Source of the DNA: Paroedura picta
Taxonomy: Eukaryota > Chordata > Lepidosauria > Squamata > Gekkonidae
NCBI RefSeq assembly: GCF_049243985.1
Contig: NC_135379.1
Span: 11,088,501 to 11,152,500 of the forward strand
Direction of reading: 5' to 3'
Length of the DNA stretch: 64,000 nt
Below are positions 1 through 11,590 of the stretch, piece by piece. Numbering within the stretch: position 1 is the stretch's first letter; each line of letters opens with the position of its first letter. The position numbers and the translations under genes are program-made. Below the pieces are notes generated by a model. The model saw nothing but the letters and a program-made list of their open reading frames with translations, searched no databases and was not told where the DNA came from.

Positions 1-1084
1 TCCCACATTATTTCTTTCCCTCCCTCGGCAGCTCCCACGGCGTCTAACGTTCCGCAGCTTCCTTCTTCCTCCCACCAGCCAACACCTCCCCCTCCCCCAT
101 CTTCAGCTTTCTCCCCTTGACTTGCTTTGTTAGATTCTCTTCCAGAAAGCTCACCCAAGTCACAAGGGATCCCATCCTCCCACCAGCAACGTGCCAGGCT
201 TTTCCCGGCAGCTCACTACTCCTTCCTCTTCCCCACCAAGAGATTTGCAGGGGTATCTTGTTCAGCTGGTCCCCTCCCCACCACCCTCCTTGAGTCCAAC
301 AATGGAAGAGGCACAGTAGTGGGTAGGGTGGGGCTCCCCCCCCCTTCGGACCCGTCCATTCACCTCCTGGGCAGCTGCCTCAGCAGGGGATGGGACATTG
401 GACAGGGGGCCCCAGTGCTGCTATCTTTGTGACAATTTGGGAGGCAACAGAGATTCTCACCCGTCTCTAGTGCTGCTGCCTTGGCATCATTTTCAGAAGG
501 ATGGGAGGAGAAGGTTTCCTCTCTTCCTTGCTCAGCCACATGCACACCTCTGGCGAGGCCCCCTCAGTGGTAGGCGGAAGAGAAAGCGGCAGCTCTCAGG
601 AGACAGTTGTCTGCACATGCATAAACAATTGCTTTATGTATGGGTGCATGGGATACCTACCACCCTTTTTAAGGTCTCAGTTTTTTTCTGAAAAACTGGG
701 GTGTTCTCCAAGATTGGAGGGAAATCTTCTGTCAACATGGCCTCAATGTGTGGATTTAAGTAGCCAATGATGGGGCCATGTTGCAGCTTCAATTTATCAA
801 TGATATAAAGACAGCAGGGCTGGCTCACCAACCAGCTGACAAAAGGGGCTACTTAAGGGACCAAATTGGCAAACTGGCCTATGGGGGGAGGCAATGGATC
901 TGTCTTGTACATGTTGACTCACAGACCAGTGTTGCTGTTTCCTGTCTGGTGTACAAGAGAGGAAAAGCTCCTGCAGAGGGCAGCATGTAGACAGCAACTC
1001 ACAGGAATATCAGTGCCTGCTTTCCCCCCTTGTTTAAGCGTCTTTTCCTCTTGTGCTATTTCTCAGGCTGTATCCCACTTTACA
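1..1084. other. 5' flank, no recognisable feature
   Basis: This stretch is C/T-rich at its start and otherwise unique-looking. I find no recognisable protein domain, splice-framed exon or repeat family. The short open frames here have no homology I can name and I regard them as chance. Confidence 0.5.
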
Positions 1085-1262
1085 CTTTATCGTTTACACC
1101 CCCCCCCCCAGCAAGCTGGGTACTCATTTTACCAACCTTGGAAGGATGGAAGGCTGAGTCAACCTTGAGCTGGCTGCTGGGGTTGAACTCCCAGCCTCAT
1201 GGGCAGAGCTTTCAGACTGCATGTTTGCTGCCTTACCACTCTGCGCTGCAAGAGGCTCCCCA
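1085..1262 (-). repeat. Sauria SINE, 3'-truncated
   Basis: Read on the minus strand it starts with the tRNA-derived head (gcagagtggtaaggcagc type, then a B-box-like ttcaaccccagc) and continues through the conserved body (aggctgagtcaacc... in plus sense). It stops at a C-run near 1090, so the BovB-like tail seen in the copies at 19674, 46992 and 56323 is missing. Confidence 0.8.
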
Positions 1263-2042
1263 GTATATTAGCTCCTTAATCAGTTAATATGACTGATGTT
1301 TCTATGCTTATTTGCCCAAAAAGTGCTATCGGAGTGCAAGGAGGTCTATGAGGTTGACTTTGAACTTGGCCAGGCGGGATGGAAGAAGGGTATTTGGGAC
1401 AGCAAAGTACCTTCAGGTAGGGAGGGGTGTGTGTGTGTGGGAGAGAGAGAGAGAGATTAGTGTCTCTCTTTCAGGCCTGGGCATTTCCCCCCTCCTCTGA
1501 TTATCCCAAATGTCCTACTGGGGGTTTTCTTCCAAAAAGTCTTTTAACAAACAGGAACAATGATGCTTTTTGAAAATAATATTTTATATTTAGTTGCTCG
1601 TAGCACTTTATCCTCTGCTCCTAAAGCCTCCAGGCATTGTAAAACCTAATTTTTAAAATATGAGATCTCCAGGGCTTCAATTCCAGCCCTTCTTCCTGAT
1701 GCATGTGGAGTGCACATTTTTATCAGCAGTTTATTAAAATTTTAAATTATCTTTGCCAAAAAAAAAGAAAGAAAGATAAATATATGCTCTGGGGAAAACG
1801 CATTATCGGGGTAATGCACAGTTATGAAGAAGTGCCCTGAATTAAATTGTATTCCTGACATTTTGCAAATCCAGAGTCTGGTCTTCCGTACTTATTCAGG
1901 TAAGAAAAAAGACAGGAGAAAGAGAGAAGGCGTGGGAGGAGAAGAAACTGCAGAAGTTGTGTATGAACTAAATGTAAAGGCACCTTCCCTTTTTAATATT
2001 ACTTTCCATGCCAACTTTGGAGGTAAAGCCTTGGCATAGAAC
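1263..2042. other. unannotated flank with a short GT/GA run
   Basis: A short GT then GA run lies near 1428-1456. The rest is AT-rich and has no gene or repeat family that I recognise. Confidence 0.4.
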
Positions 2043-2215
2043 TGAGGTTACCAACATCCAGGTGGAGGCTCCAGGTGACAACCTCACCTAGAAAAAAATA
2101 GATGCTTTGGAAGGTGGCCTTTATAACATGAGGTCCCACTTCTCCCCAAACCCTGCCCTCCCCAAGTCATCCCCCCAAATCTCCAGATATTTCCTAATTT
2201 GGAGCTGGCAACCTT
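2043..2215 (-). repeat. family B repeat (ends GGTTGCCA / TGGCAACC)
   Basis: It begins with ggttaccaac and ends with gctggcaacc, so its ends are inverted, and its body contains the family motifs (aggtcccacttctcccc; atctccagatatttcc). The flanks share TAGAAC, a possible duplicated target. About ten related copies lie in the window, including 22717-22937 and 23971-24203. I cannot assign it to a named family; a non-autonomous DNA transposon is the simplest reading. Confidence 0.6.
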
Positions 2216-2885
2216 ATGTAGAACACCAAAGGAATGTTTAAGCTTTAGGAACATCTGCAGTTTCTCCCCTACTCCCCAGGACTGGGATTTTGGGGAGCAT
2301 AAAAACCTGCAGTGGAAGAGAGGAAAGTTCCATTCCATTTACAAGTTATAACCCACCCCAGCAAGATCCAGACAAAATTTTAAATTATGTTGACACTTGT
2401 CTGCAGCTAGCTTGATGGTGATTTTCGCACACTCCTGAGTTTTGCAAGGGATTGTTGAACATGGACTGCCACTAAAACCAGTCTGTCCCTGCTGACTCAC
2501 ATTGTAAATTGATGCACCGGATGCTGCAGAAAAATAATGGTAATTCCCTTCTAAATCAATTGAATGATCGTCAGATTTATTTCCCAGTCAGAAGACTTAC
2601 TCGTAAGGTAGAGAGGGCGTCACAGTGCTGCCAATTTGCCCTCAGATCATGTCTATGCCTTTGCCCATAATTTTGTGCAAGGGAATGTAAAAATTAAATC
2701 TGGTTAATTTTCTCAGGAAATTATGGAACCACGTGATTTCACAGTTGCTGAGAATTTTCATTAGGAGGCAGGATGGGTTTATTTTAAATAACTAAGCAGC
2801 CTTGTTCACAACCCAAACCTGTCTGGCTCCTCTCTCGGTTCAAGTTCGGAGACAGATGGCCATATCCCACACCACATCGCTAGAT
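2216..2885. other. unannotated flank
   Basis: No gene, RNA gene or repeat family is recognised here. Confidence 0.4.
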
Positions 2886-3030
2886 GCCTGCGTAGTTTTT
2901 ATTGATGCTTTTAATGCTGCTGAAATTTTTGATGCTTACGTTGTTTTCATCGTAACCTGCCCTGAACAGGACTATGAAGAGGCGGCACAGAAATATTCTA
3001 CACAAGTTAATAAATCATTAATGAGATAAA
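2886..3030 (+). repeat. LINE 3'-end cassette (family L)
   Basis: The cassette reads ...gtaacctgccctgaac...aggcggcacagaaatat...taataaatc. This is the 3' end of a CR1/L2-like LINE of the type TTGTAAACCGCCCTGAG...GGCGGTATA...AATAAATAA, which recurs at 15426, 24350 and 43415 and, inverted, beside the tetranucleotide arrays. Confidence 0.55.
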
Positions 3031-4275
3031 TTACACTCGTAAGGCATTAGAGAGAGCTTGATGTTGCTTCGCTCTCAGGGTTATTTGCGGCTGAGTTGGT
3101 TGTAAAGGAATTCTCTGGTTTTACTAGTGATCCTAGCTTTTAGAATTTTGTTTAAGTCGCAAGAGTCACACAAGCCTCTCCCCATAACTCAGCTGAAATT
3201 GTGGCGAAAAGAAAGAAACGTTCCACTGAGTTAAATAGGGCTTATTCCATGTAACTCCGCATAAGATTGAATACATTATCTAAAACTGCCTGTTATTTAA
3301 CCAGAATCTTGTCCATCTAACCTTGCTATGATCCAGGCAGGATGCATGAGTCCATTCAAGTGACCGAAGACAATGCTAGTTAGACTCTATTCTATTCTGA
3401 GTTTTGCCTGAATCTTGTAGATATTGATTTTACTAGTAAGTATAGGCAGTGTCCTCACACAACTCAGTTTAATTGACCTTTCATTCCCATCAACAACGGC
3501 GAAGAGAAAGTCTCCTAAATCTTCTTTCAAAAATAATACAGACCAATGACAGTGGTTCTGATGAATATAAGAGAGCAAGAGATAGCAGTGGTTGTTAATA
3601 TTCTACCTTAAACAGAGTTGCTTCCACTGGGGGATTCTCCTTCTACATAGAGAGCAGGAAGCCCTCATGTTTAAGGAGAATGTCCATATGAGGTCATGTT
3701 CATTTTGAACGTGACCTTGAGGGTTTTCTCCTTTAAACAGGATCAGAAATAACCCCTCTTTGATCCAGTTCCAAGGGGGAATTGTGGGGTGGCTGCAAGT
3801 GGAACACCTGTTCACACCCCACTTGTTGCTGCCGCCATAGCAGGGATGTATTTTTATCCCCCCCCAATGTAGATGCAACCCAAGTTTTAGTCTATATAAG
3901 ACAGTGTCCTGACATTTATTTCAAACATTTGAGCAGAATATTCTTTTTGCTTTCTTGAAACTATGTCTAATGATGAGGCTGTGGTCTCACCCCTCCTTTT
4001 TTTCCCTCAACAGAAATGCCTGTCAGGACATGAGCCAAAAATAATACACAGGGTCAAGTGTTAGTGGTGGGAGACTCAAAGGCAAATCTTCCAAGCAACA
4101 AACGGTAGTAGGAAGAAGAGGTGCAAATTCCAAATTATCTGTGTGAGACTGTGTGGGAATGTGTCACTGAGACAGCCAAGGGCATTGACAGGACCCTGCA
4201 AGAAGGAATGAATGGCTTCTCTCTTCAAAGAGAATTTCTCTCAGCTTTTAGCATGTTTGAGAGTCAAGTAGTGAA
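3031..4275. other. unannotated flank
   Basis: A weak fragment near 3215-3275 resembles the 'cattgagttcaatggggctta' class of squamate repeats. Otherwise nothing is recognised; the open frames here lack domains. Confidence 0.35.
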
Positions 4276-4450
4276 AGCTAGTCTGGAGTAGTGGTTAAGA
4301 GCAACAGACTTTAATCTAGAGAACCTGATTTGATTCTCTAATCTTCCACAAGAAGGCTGCTGGGTAACCTTGGGCCACTCACAGTTCTCTTAGGACTCTT
4401 TCAGCCCCACCTCACCTGGTTGTCAGTAGCCAGACCCCTCCTCACACTGA
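4276..4450 (+). repeat. tRNA-derived MIR/CORE-like SINE, partial
   Basis: The tRNA-like head has an A-box region (tagtggttaagagc) and a B-box region (tttgattctc), followed by the CORE-like gctgggtaaccttgggcc. The 3' half is missing. The family is the commonest SINE in the window. Confidence 0.75.
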
Positions 4451-4857
4451 GTGTTAGTTTATAGACAGATACCCAGAAATGTCCTTTCTTAATATTGCAC
4501 TAAATATTAATTTGCAGCACACTGCCTGACTGATGTGGACATTTCAAAAGATGTCACCTTTACCTGAAGGTTAAAAATGCAGTCTGACCCAGAATGCAAC
4601 ATAAAGCATAGGTGCCAGCCAGATGTTAATCCTCAGGGCACACCTGGACCCTTAGTTTTAGATATTGGGATGACTAATGTGTTACTCCACAGCTAAGAAA
4701 GATACATCCCTCAGGACAATAGGTTTTCCAAGAACTGATAACAAAACTTGTCAATTTTTCAGTCTCTCTTTTCCTTCTTACCAGAAACCTAATTAGCAAT
4801 CTCTAACATCTTGATAGCTTATCAAGAAACATTAACATATTAAACATTAACAACAGA

Positions 4858-5110
4858 GTTAGGTTGGTGTAGCGGTTAAAAGCAGCAGCCTGTAGTTTGG
4901 AGAATTGGGTTTGATTCCCAACTCCTCCACAAGCAGCCATCTGGGTGGCCTTGGGTCTGTCAGAGTTCTCTCAGAGCTCTCTCAGTCTCATCTACCTCAC
5001 AGGGTGCCTGCTGAGCTGAGGGGAAAGGAGGAGTGGATGATTGTAACCCAGTTTGAGACTCCTTCAGGTAGTAGAAAGTGGGGCACAAAACCCCAGCTCT
5101 TCTTCAGTTC
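4858..5110 (+). repeat. tRNA-derived MIR/CORE-like SINE, near full length
   Basis: It contains the head (gtgtagcggttaaaagcagc), the B box (gggtttgattccc), the CORE segment (tgggtggccttggg), the 3' domain (gtttgagactccttcagg) and the end (cccagctcttcttc). The (CTT)n tail is short. Confidence 0.8.
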
Positions 5111-5749
5111 TACTCAGGAAAAGCAATCATATTTCCTGGGAACCTTTCAAGATTTCTCCCAGACCATTGTCTTGACCTGGACAAACCTATCACCTGTCTC
5201 CTATGGTCATTGTCAAACACAGGAAATATCATTAACACATTGTTTTAGGGATTAGCACATCAATAAAACTCAAAGTAACAATCACCCAGCCCCAATCTGT
5301 GTGCGTATATTCTGGGAATTTCCATACACTCCCACTTGGGTGTGGTCTTGTCTTACTCTTCCATGTGTGCGTTTTTCTGGATCTGATGTGTCCATCCTTA
5401 CTTCCTCTTTTTGTGAAATGCTGGCCATATTACTGCTGAACTCTGCAGACCTCTCCACATCGTGAACAATAGTTATCACTGCCCCCCCCCCAAAAAAAAA
5501 CACTTGTTTTTCACCCCTTGTTTTTCCTTAGACAGTCTTGAGGGTGTTTTCATGTGTTTTGAGTGCTTGTTTGTATCTCTTTAATCTTTTCTAATAAAGA
5601 ACATTTTCAGTTTACACTTGACTGGTTTATTTAGAGTTTCTTAAAGGGAACCATCCCCATAAATACTGGTGGAGAACTCTTCATTACTCCCCTCTAGTTA
5701 AGTCTCTATTTAAAATCCAATTTCCCCATCTAAATGTGGGTGACAAGTT

Positions 5750-5855
5750 ATGGTGACAGCTATGGGGAGAGGAAGGGGAGGGAGTTGTTAGCTACTTTGA
5801 GACTCTGTAGGGCAGAGAAAAGCAAGGTAGAAAACCCTATTATTTTCTTCCTCTT
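5750..5855 (+). repeat. SINE 3' fragment
   Basis: Only the 3' domain of the MIR/CORE-like SINE is present (tttgagactctgtagggcag...cttcctcttcatc); it is 5' truncated. Confidence 0.65.
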
Positions 5856-6009
5856 CATCTAGGAAAGCTGATCAAGGAATTTCACCCATGGAGCCTTTTG
5901 CCCACTCCAGGCGAAGTATCCCTATGCCTTCTCCTCATTTACAATTGCCAGGAATTCTGCTGGTACGAAACACTTTATCCCAGATTGTTTGCTGAACACA
6001 CACACCATT

Positions 6010-6185
6010 CAATCTGAAATATTTATACATTGCCTTTCTCCTAACAGGGGCTCCTAAGCAGTGTACAGAAAAGACCTATAAAATGTCAATAAAAAAACAG
6101 AACCACCCAATCTGACAACAAACCAGAGAGGAGCCAATAAAAACTTCAAAACCAAAGCCAAGATAAGCTGCTTGGGAGCTGCCAA
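6010..6185 (-). repeat. LINE 3'-end cassette (family L), inverted
   Basis: It reads atttatacattgcctttctcctaacaggggctcc followed by an A-rich ataaaa series. This is the reverse orientation of the family L cassette, here without a tetranucleotide array. Confidence 0.5.
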
Positions 6186-6507
6186 CATGCTACAGAGTGG
6201 ACAGCATCCAGTCATTAAGCCCCCCACCCGCACCCCCACCCCAAGGGCATCTGTGGAAAAGCTAGGCTTGAGACACAAAGGACTGGTGAAGGCCATTATT
6301 AAGACAGCAAATATCTTGTTATGCATATCAAGTAGATACATAATATGTATATGTAATTATGCACAGTAGAGAGGCCAGTCTTTTGCAACACTGAGGTGCT
6401 GAAAGCTGTGCCTGAATAAAGACTCCGATTACATACCACACGGACTCTGACAACAATATTTTGCTGATTGCCGGTGGTACAGGAATCTTTAATATTGCTT
6501 TAAAATT

Positions 6508-6595
6508 GCTTTGGGCTGATCCTGCACTGAGCAGGGGATTGGACTAGATGGCCTGTATGGCCCCTTCCAACTCTAGGATTCTATGATTCTGTGAA
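6508..6595 (+). repeat. CR1 LINE 3' end
   Basis: It has the CR1 3' UTR end ggctgatcctgcactgag...gactagatggcc...ccttccaactctagg and the terminal attctatgattctgtg octamer-like repeat. It is strongly 5' truncated. Confidence 0.88.
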
Positions 6596-6599
6596 CATG

Positions 6600-6885
6600 T
6601 CAAAAAAAGCCTTGTGACCCTTTAAACATTTTTGGCCTCACTCAGACTCACAAGAGTTCAGATATAAAATTATTCAAAACTGCAACCCTCTGCAAAGCCC
6701 ATTGATACAAATGAGCTTAGACTGGAGTAACTTTGCATAGGATTGCAGTGTAACTCTTTTAATGGTCACAAGCCTCTGTCATATATACCCCCAGGATTAA
6801 TTTATTTAAATTTTATTTATATTTTACCTCAGGATTAAGTTAAAAAAGCTAAAAACAAGGGGTTGCTCAGAATGATGTGTATGTA
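6600..6885 (+). repeat. unclassified repeat, copy 1 (empty-site paralogue of 8962-9425)
   Basis: Aligning by eye to 8962-9425 shows a common order: gccttgtgac..tttaaac, tttttggcctc.ctcag, a partial palindrome around 6690-6755, gtaactctttt, tcacaag..tct, then cctcagg.ttaag and gctaaaaa. The site cttttaat at 6756-6763 matches the place where a MITE sits in the other copy. I cannot name the family. Confidence 0.6.
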
Positions 6886-7112
6886 ACTCCCTTCTCATTT
6901 TCTCCTCATCAAAACTGTGTGAGGAATGTTAAGCCGAAAGAACAATTCCAAGGTCATCCTGTAAACTTCATGCCTAAAACAGGGATATGAGCTTGGGGGT
7001 CTTAAATCCACTTGTAACTGCTAAACCATTCAGGATCCCTACAATAAAATTGCTAAACAAGGTAACCCGGTTTTTATTATCACTGTTTTACATATGTAGA
7101 AGACGAAGAAAT

Positions 7113-7422
7113 ATGGTGTAGGCCAGGGGTAGTCAAACTGCGGCCCTCCAGATGTCCATGGACTACAATTCCCATGAGCCCCTGCAAATGCTGGCAGGGC
7201 CTCATGGGAGTTGTAGTCCATGGACATCTGGAGGGCCGCAGTTTGACTACCCCTGGTGTAGGCCAATCTCATCAGATCTTGGAAGCTAAGGAGAGTCATT
7301 ACTTGGATGGGAGACCCCCAAAGAAGGCCCTGCAATGGAAGGGAATGGCAAACTCCTTTGGCTTCTCACTTGCCTTGAAAGCCCCCTGAGGTCTCCATAG
7401 GTTGGCTGTGACTTGAGAGTAT
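7113..7422 (+). repeat. 5S-rRNA-derived SINE split by a MITE
   Basis: After the MITE comes ggccaatctcatcagatctt, ggaagctaag and acttggatgggagacc, which match the internal region of 5S rRNA. A SINE body (aatggcaaactcctttgg) and a tail (ccataggttggctgtgactt) resembling BovB/Sauria tails follow. The first bases (tggtgtaggc) lie left of the inserted hAT MITE. Known families of this kind are called 5S-Sauria type. Confidence 0.8.
7124..7255. mobile_element. palindromic hAT MITE (family A1)
   Basis: It is a 132-bp near-perfect inverted repeat, starting CAGGGGTAGTCAAACTGCGG and ending in its reverse complement. The 8-bp target duplication gtgtaggc (7116-7123 and 7256-7263) is exact and TA-centred. 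It is inserted in the 5S-derived SINE. Confidence 0.93.
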
Positions 7423-7961
7423 TGGGTCTGAACTAAAGAGAGTATTAGCTTTCTGAAGCCGATTTCAAATGGGTCTTTTATGATTCACAGCATTTCCTGC
7501 GACGCTATCCACTGGTTCCTGATTTCTTTCCCCATAAGGGGTATCATATTCATTTAACTCAAGGAAGATATCTGAGAGCTTGTCTTTGACCAGTTTCCTA
7601 TAGAAACACGATTCACGTCCTCTACTGCAGACACAAACAAGGAAGAAAAGGACTGAGTGACCCTATTCTGGAAATATTAATATGAAATCATATTTCCTTT
7701 TGCTCAGGAGTAGGGCTTATGTCTCTCTCTTTTAAAGAGAAGTCTCTTTCCTCCCAACTTGCTTTAGAATCTCTTTGAGAACAGAACAGAGGGATTAAAG
7801 TATTAACTATTTCACAAAATGGAAGGCACCATTGATGGGAATATGGCCAGTTTTCCTGTTACAAGATTTGCATCTCCACAGTTTTGCTGCGGGGAAGATT
7901 ATGATTCCAATTTACAGAAGAAAACCAGGTCAAATGCTGATATCTGCTGTGCCTAGGTATT

Positions 7962-8155
7962 TTGGGGTTGCCAGATCCAGGGTGGAGATTTGGGGATGCA
8001 GCCTGCAGAGGACAGAGACCTCACTGGGGTACAATACCACAGAATCCACCCTCCGAAGCATCCATTTTTCTCCAGAGAAACTGATCTCTGAAGTCTGGAG
8101 ATCAATTGCAGATCTGGGGGATGAGCAGACACCACCTGTAGGCTGGCATCCTTAG
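7962..8155 (+). repeat. family B repeat
   Basis: It starts ggggttgccagatccagg and ends taggctggcatcctt. Internal motifs (ataccacagaatccaccctcc; tctccagagaaactgatctc) match the copies at 17522, 19208, 23708 and 23971. Confidence 0.65.
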
Positions 8156-8419
8156 GGAGATATCCAAGCTTCACCTGGAATGAATAGGGTCCAGCACAAT
8201 ATTGTGAATGGCATGTAAGACACGGTTAGAGGCAGGCTGTGATCAAATCCTTCTTCAGCCATGAAGCTGAATGTGTCATGGGTTAGTTCTGGGCGAATCA
8301 TCAATGGCTTGAATCCTGTGGTACTTCTATACGTAGAGTGCAACTTTTTAACCTTCCCCATAGACCATCTAGTTGAAGTTCAAAATGCCCTCAAGCAGAA
8401 GCCCATCAGTTGAACAGGA

Positions 8420-8785
8420 CTTAGGAATGTTCAGCCTGGAGAAGAGGAGGTTGAGAGGGGACATGTCTTTAAGTATTTGAAAGGTTATCGCTTAAAGGAG
8501 GGCAGGGAAAGGTTCCTGTTGGCATCAGAGGGCAGGACCCACAGTAATGGGTTTAAACTATGTTTAGAACAAAATCGGCTAGATATCAAGAAAAAAAATC
8601 ACAGTCACAGTAGTTCAGCAGTGGAATAGACTGCCTAAGGATGTAGTGAGCTCCCCCTCACTGGCAGTCTTCAAGCAGTGGCTGGACAGATACTTATCAT
8701 GGACGCTTGAGGCTGATCCTGCATTGAGCAGGGGGTGGGACTAGATGGCCTGTATGGTCCCTTCCAACTCTAGGATTCTATAATA
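8420..8785 (+). repeat. CR1 LINE 3' UTR
   Basis: This is about 360 bp of CR1 3' end: cagcctggagaagagg, ttgaaaggttatcgc, gcagtcttcaagcagtggct, ggctgatcctgcattgagc and cttccaactctagg, ending attctataat. At 8706-8713 it holds cttgaggc, the unoccupied equivalent of a site hit by hAT elements in two other CR1 copies. Confidence 0.9.
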
Positions 8786-8961
8786 TTTTGTGGGGGTTCA
8801 CCAACAAATTATCTCTCAGCCTAGCATTCTTCACAGTTCTGTTGTGATGAAAAAGTAGAAGGAATACATACACACACACATACATACCCACTTTGCAAGA
8901 AAATGGAATACAAATGTTATATTTCTTTCCCCCAGAGAAGTATCTGTGTTTGTTTGCTTCA

Positions 8962-9425
8962 GCAACAATGTTTAAAAGAGCCTTGTGACACTTTAAACAA
9001 TAATAAATATTTTTGGCCTCTCTCAGTCTCAGGAGAGCCCAGACTACATTGCTTGAGAGTGCACTCCTGTCCAGAGTTACTCCACTCTAAGGCTATTGAT
9101 ATGAATGGATTTAGGCTGGAGTAACTTCACACAGAATTGCATTGTAACTCTTTAAATCAGGGATAGTCAAACTGCGGCCCTCCAGATGTCAATGGACTAC
9201 AATTCCCAGGGGCCCCTGCCAGTGAATGCTGGCAGGGGCTTCTGGGAATTGTAGTCCATGGACATCTGGAGGGCCGCAGTTTGACTATCCCTGCTTTAAA
9301 TTCTCACAAGTCTCTTTGTTATATTTACTCTTAGGATTAAATAGAAAATATTTTGTTTATATTTTGCCTATGTTTTGCCTCAGGTTTAAGGTATTCAGCT
9401 AAAAATAAGAGATTGCTAGACATGA
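8962..9425 (+). repeat. unclassified repeat, copy 2, holding a MITE
   Basis: It is the paralogue of 6600-6885. It includes a fuller palindromic segment (9050-9145, tgcactcctg..gttactcca / ctggagtaact..aattgcattg). The MITE at 9158-9293 interrupts it at ctttaaat. Confidence 0.6.
9158..9293. mobile_element. palindromic hAT MITE (family A1)
   Basis: It is 136 bp with ends cagggatagtcaaactgcgg and the reverse complement. The target duplication ctttaaat is exact at 9150-9157 and 9294-9301. A paralogous empty site lies at 6756-6763. Confidence 0.93.
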
Positions 9426-10416
9426 CATATTGGTGATCTTTGTGGACCGAAATGCTAAACAGAGCTTGCTGCCAAGTCATTTGTATTTTGGTGTGCTGAC
9501 CCCAAAATGAACTTGCACGGAAACTCGATTAGACTTTGACAGAATTATCTCCCTTTGTTTAAAAATACACGCCCAACGTATTTTCTATTTTAAGTGTTTT
9601 TACACAGTCTTTCCAGTAAAAGAAGTAGTAATGATGAGGTTCAGAAATGAAACAACACAATCAATGCCTAGTGTGAAGAGATATCAACCTTCTCTATGTA
9701 AAGGGAGTAAAAAAAACCCCAACACGTTTAAAACTCTAATTACCAAAAGGAGATTGAGTAAAGAACGCTTCTAATTACCTTTGAAGGAACAAAGGTTTTG
9801 GGGGAACAGGGACAGAAACAGGCTAAACCAATTAATAAGTCCTGCTATTCTCCCTTGAGAACTGGATGTATCCCTTTGCCGAAAAAAAAATCAGAATTGT
9901 CGGGTGCTTTTATATGTAATTTGAAGTCGGTTCCGGAACAGCAACCCCTGTCAAAGCATCTGTGGTGTGGTCTTGAGGGAATGGTGCTAAATGCTGCCAA
10001 CAAATGAGGCTCTGATACCTAGGATGAAAGGGGAAATAAAAATTAAGCTTTTCCCTGTGTCAAATGATTAAAGGCTGTAATAAACAAGCCAGGAGCGTAT
10101 ATCAGCCACATGCTAATCTCCACAAAGGCATGAATCTAAGTCCTTGTGCTTTGTGTAAATAGACAGCTACTATTACAGACTTAGTGGCTCACGACTTATC
10201 TTTCTTTACATCGTGGTTGTTTGAATTCTCTTAGCCCGTATCGTGCCACATTTTCATTCCGTGGTGTTACCAAGCCATGGAAGGCAAGGCATGATTCAGT
10301 GTGGCATTTGTATGTCCTGCTGCTTATAGGAAGCCTCAGGAGGTCTCCTGATATTATCACTGAGCCCCAGACTACAGAGAACATGTCTTCTTTGAATGGT
10401 GGACTCTATAGCATTC
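9426..10416. other. unannotated flank
   Basis: Unique-looking AT-rich sequence with no gene or named repeat that I recognise. Confidence 0.4.
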
Positions 10417-10552
10417 CAGGGGTAGTCAAACTGCGGCCCTCCAGATGTCCCTGGACTACAATTTCCATGAGCCCCTGCCAGCAAATGCTGGCAGGGGCTC
10501 ATGGGAATTGTAGTCCATGGACATCTGGAGGGCCGCAGTTTGACTACTCCTG
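10417..10552. mobile_element. palindromic hAT MITE (family A1)
   Basis: It is a 136-bp palindrome. The right flank is cattaggc (TA-centred) but the left flank reads tagcattc, so the duplication has decayed or been partly lost. Confidence 0.88.
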
Positions 10553-10559
10553 CATTAGG

Positions 10560-10648
10560 CCCTGCTGAGGTCCCGCCCCAAACCCCACCCCCTCCAGGCC
10601 CCCCCCAAACCTCTAGGTATTTCACAACCCAGAACTAGCAACCCTGTG
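10560..10648 (-). repeat. family B repeat fragment
   Basis: It contains ctgaggtcccgccccaaacc...ctctaggtatttcacaaccc...ctagcaaccctg, the reverse orientation of the B element's 5' part. It directly abuts the MITE. Confidence 0.6.
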
Positions 10649-10649
10649 A

Positions 10650-11320
10650 CCCATAAATACACACACACACTTATAATACCTACACGCCACTTGCCTTTCC
10701 CTTGTGCAGGCAATTTCCAAATTGAACACCATATGGAACGGGAGGGGGACGCTACCACACATTAACCCTGGTTGCTGGACAGGTGTTGCTAAAGCTTTGA
10801 ACTGTGCAGCCCAGTTCTAGACTTTACCTGTGTGGACAGAAGTTAGTCACGATGGATTCGGGAGGGGTGTGTGTGCATGTTCCCCAAGTCAATGTGTGGA
10901 GACTGCTGCGGCCCTAGCAATTCCTGCTCCCAAAAAGTTGGCTGTAAGCATTGGTTATTGGAGTCAATGCGGAATTGATCCTCTTTACTGTGGCTGGAGA
11001 GCAGCTGTCCTGTTCCCTCTGCCATAACACTGATTATTCCTGATAGGACAAATGTAACAATCTCTTCCTCCTGCCTGGAGTCAATTTACTTATTAGCAAG
11101 TTTAGTACAATTAGTAAACCGGCGAACAACCGTACTTTTTAAAAGGTTGTGTACAGACATCAGTGATCGTACCCATTTTATGCATTTTACACATTCTTTG
11201 GAAATTTTAGTGTTGAATACATTTGGTTAAATGTCTAAACATTTCTATTGAGGATAAATGGATTGCATACCGAAGAGGAAGATATATTTTGTAAGCAAAT
11301 GGCAGAAGTCACGCATCGCA
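10650..11320. other. unannotated flank
   Basis: No gene or repeat family is recognised apart from a short ACAC run near 10660. Confidence 0.4.
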
Positions 11321-11321
11321 C

Positions 11322-11590
11322 AGCCAGATTGGCGTGGTGGTTAAGAGCGGCAGCCTCTAATTTGGAGATTAGATTGATTGATTCCCCTCTCTTCTTCATG
11401 CAGCCAGCTGACTGACCTTGGGTCTGTCACAGTTCTCTCAGAGCTCTCTCAGCCTGATCTACCTCACAGGGTGTCTGTTGTGGGGAAAGGAACAGTAGGC
11501 AATTGCAAGCCGCTTTTGTGACTCCTTTGGGTAGTGAAAAGTGGGGGACATAAAACCAGCTCTTCTCCTCCTCCTCGTTCTCCTCCTCCT
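11322..11590 (+). repeat. tRNA-derived MIR/CORE-like SINE, full length
   Basis: Head (ggcgtggtggttaagagcgg), B-box region, CORE (ctgaccttgggtctgtcac), 3' domain and a pyrimidine tail (tcctcctcctcgttctcctcc) are all present. The tail has drifted from CTT to CTCCTC. Confidence 0.82.

Noticed and set aside
7256-7330. Possible 5S rRNA gene
   Set aside because: Only the central to 3' part of 5S is present, diverged and fused to a SINE body, and the pattern recurs at 26838, 33845 and 38919; it is a 5S-derived SINE.
10296-10625. Recurring peptide phrases such as RPSRCPWTTIPMSP in many frames, suggesting a protein family
   Set aside because: They are translations of the palindromic hAT MITE in different frames, not a gene.
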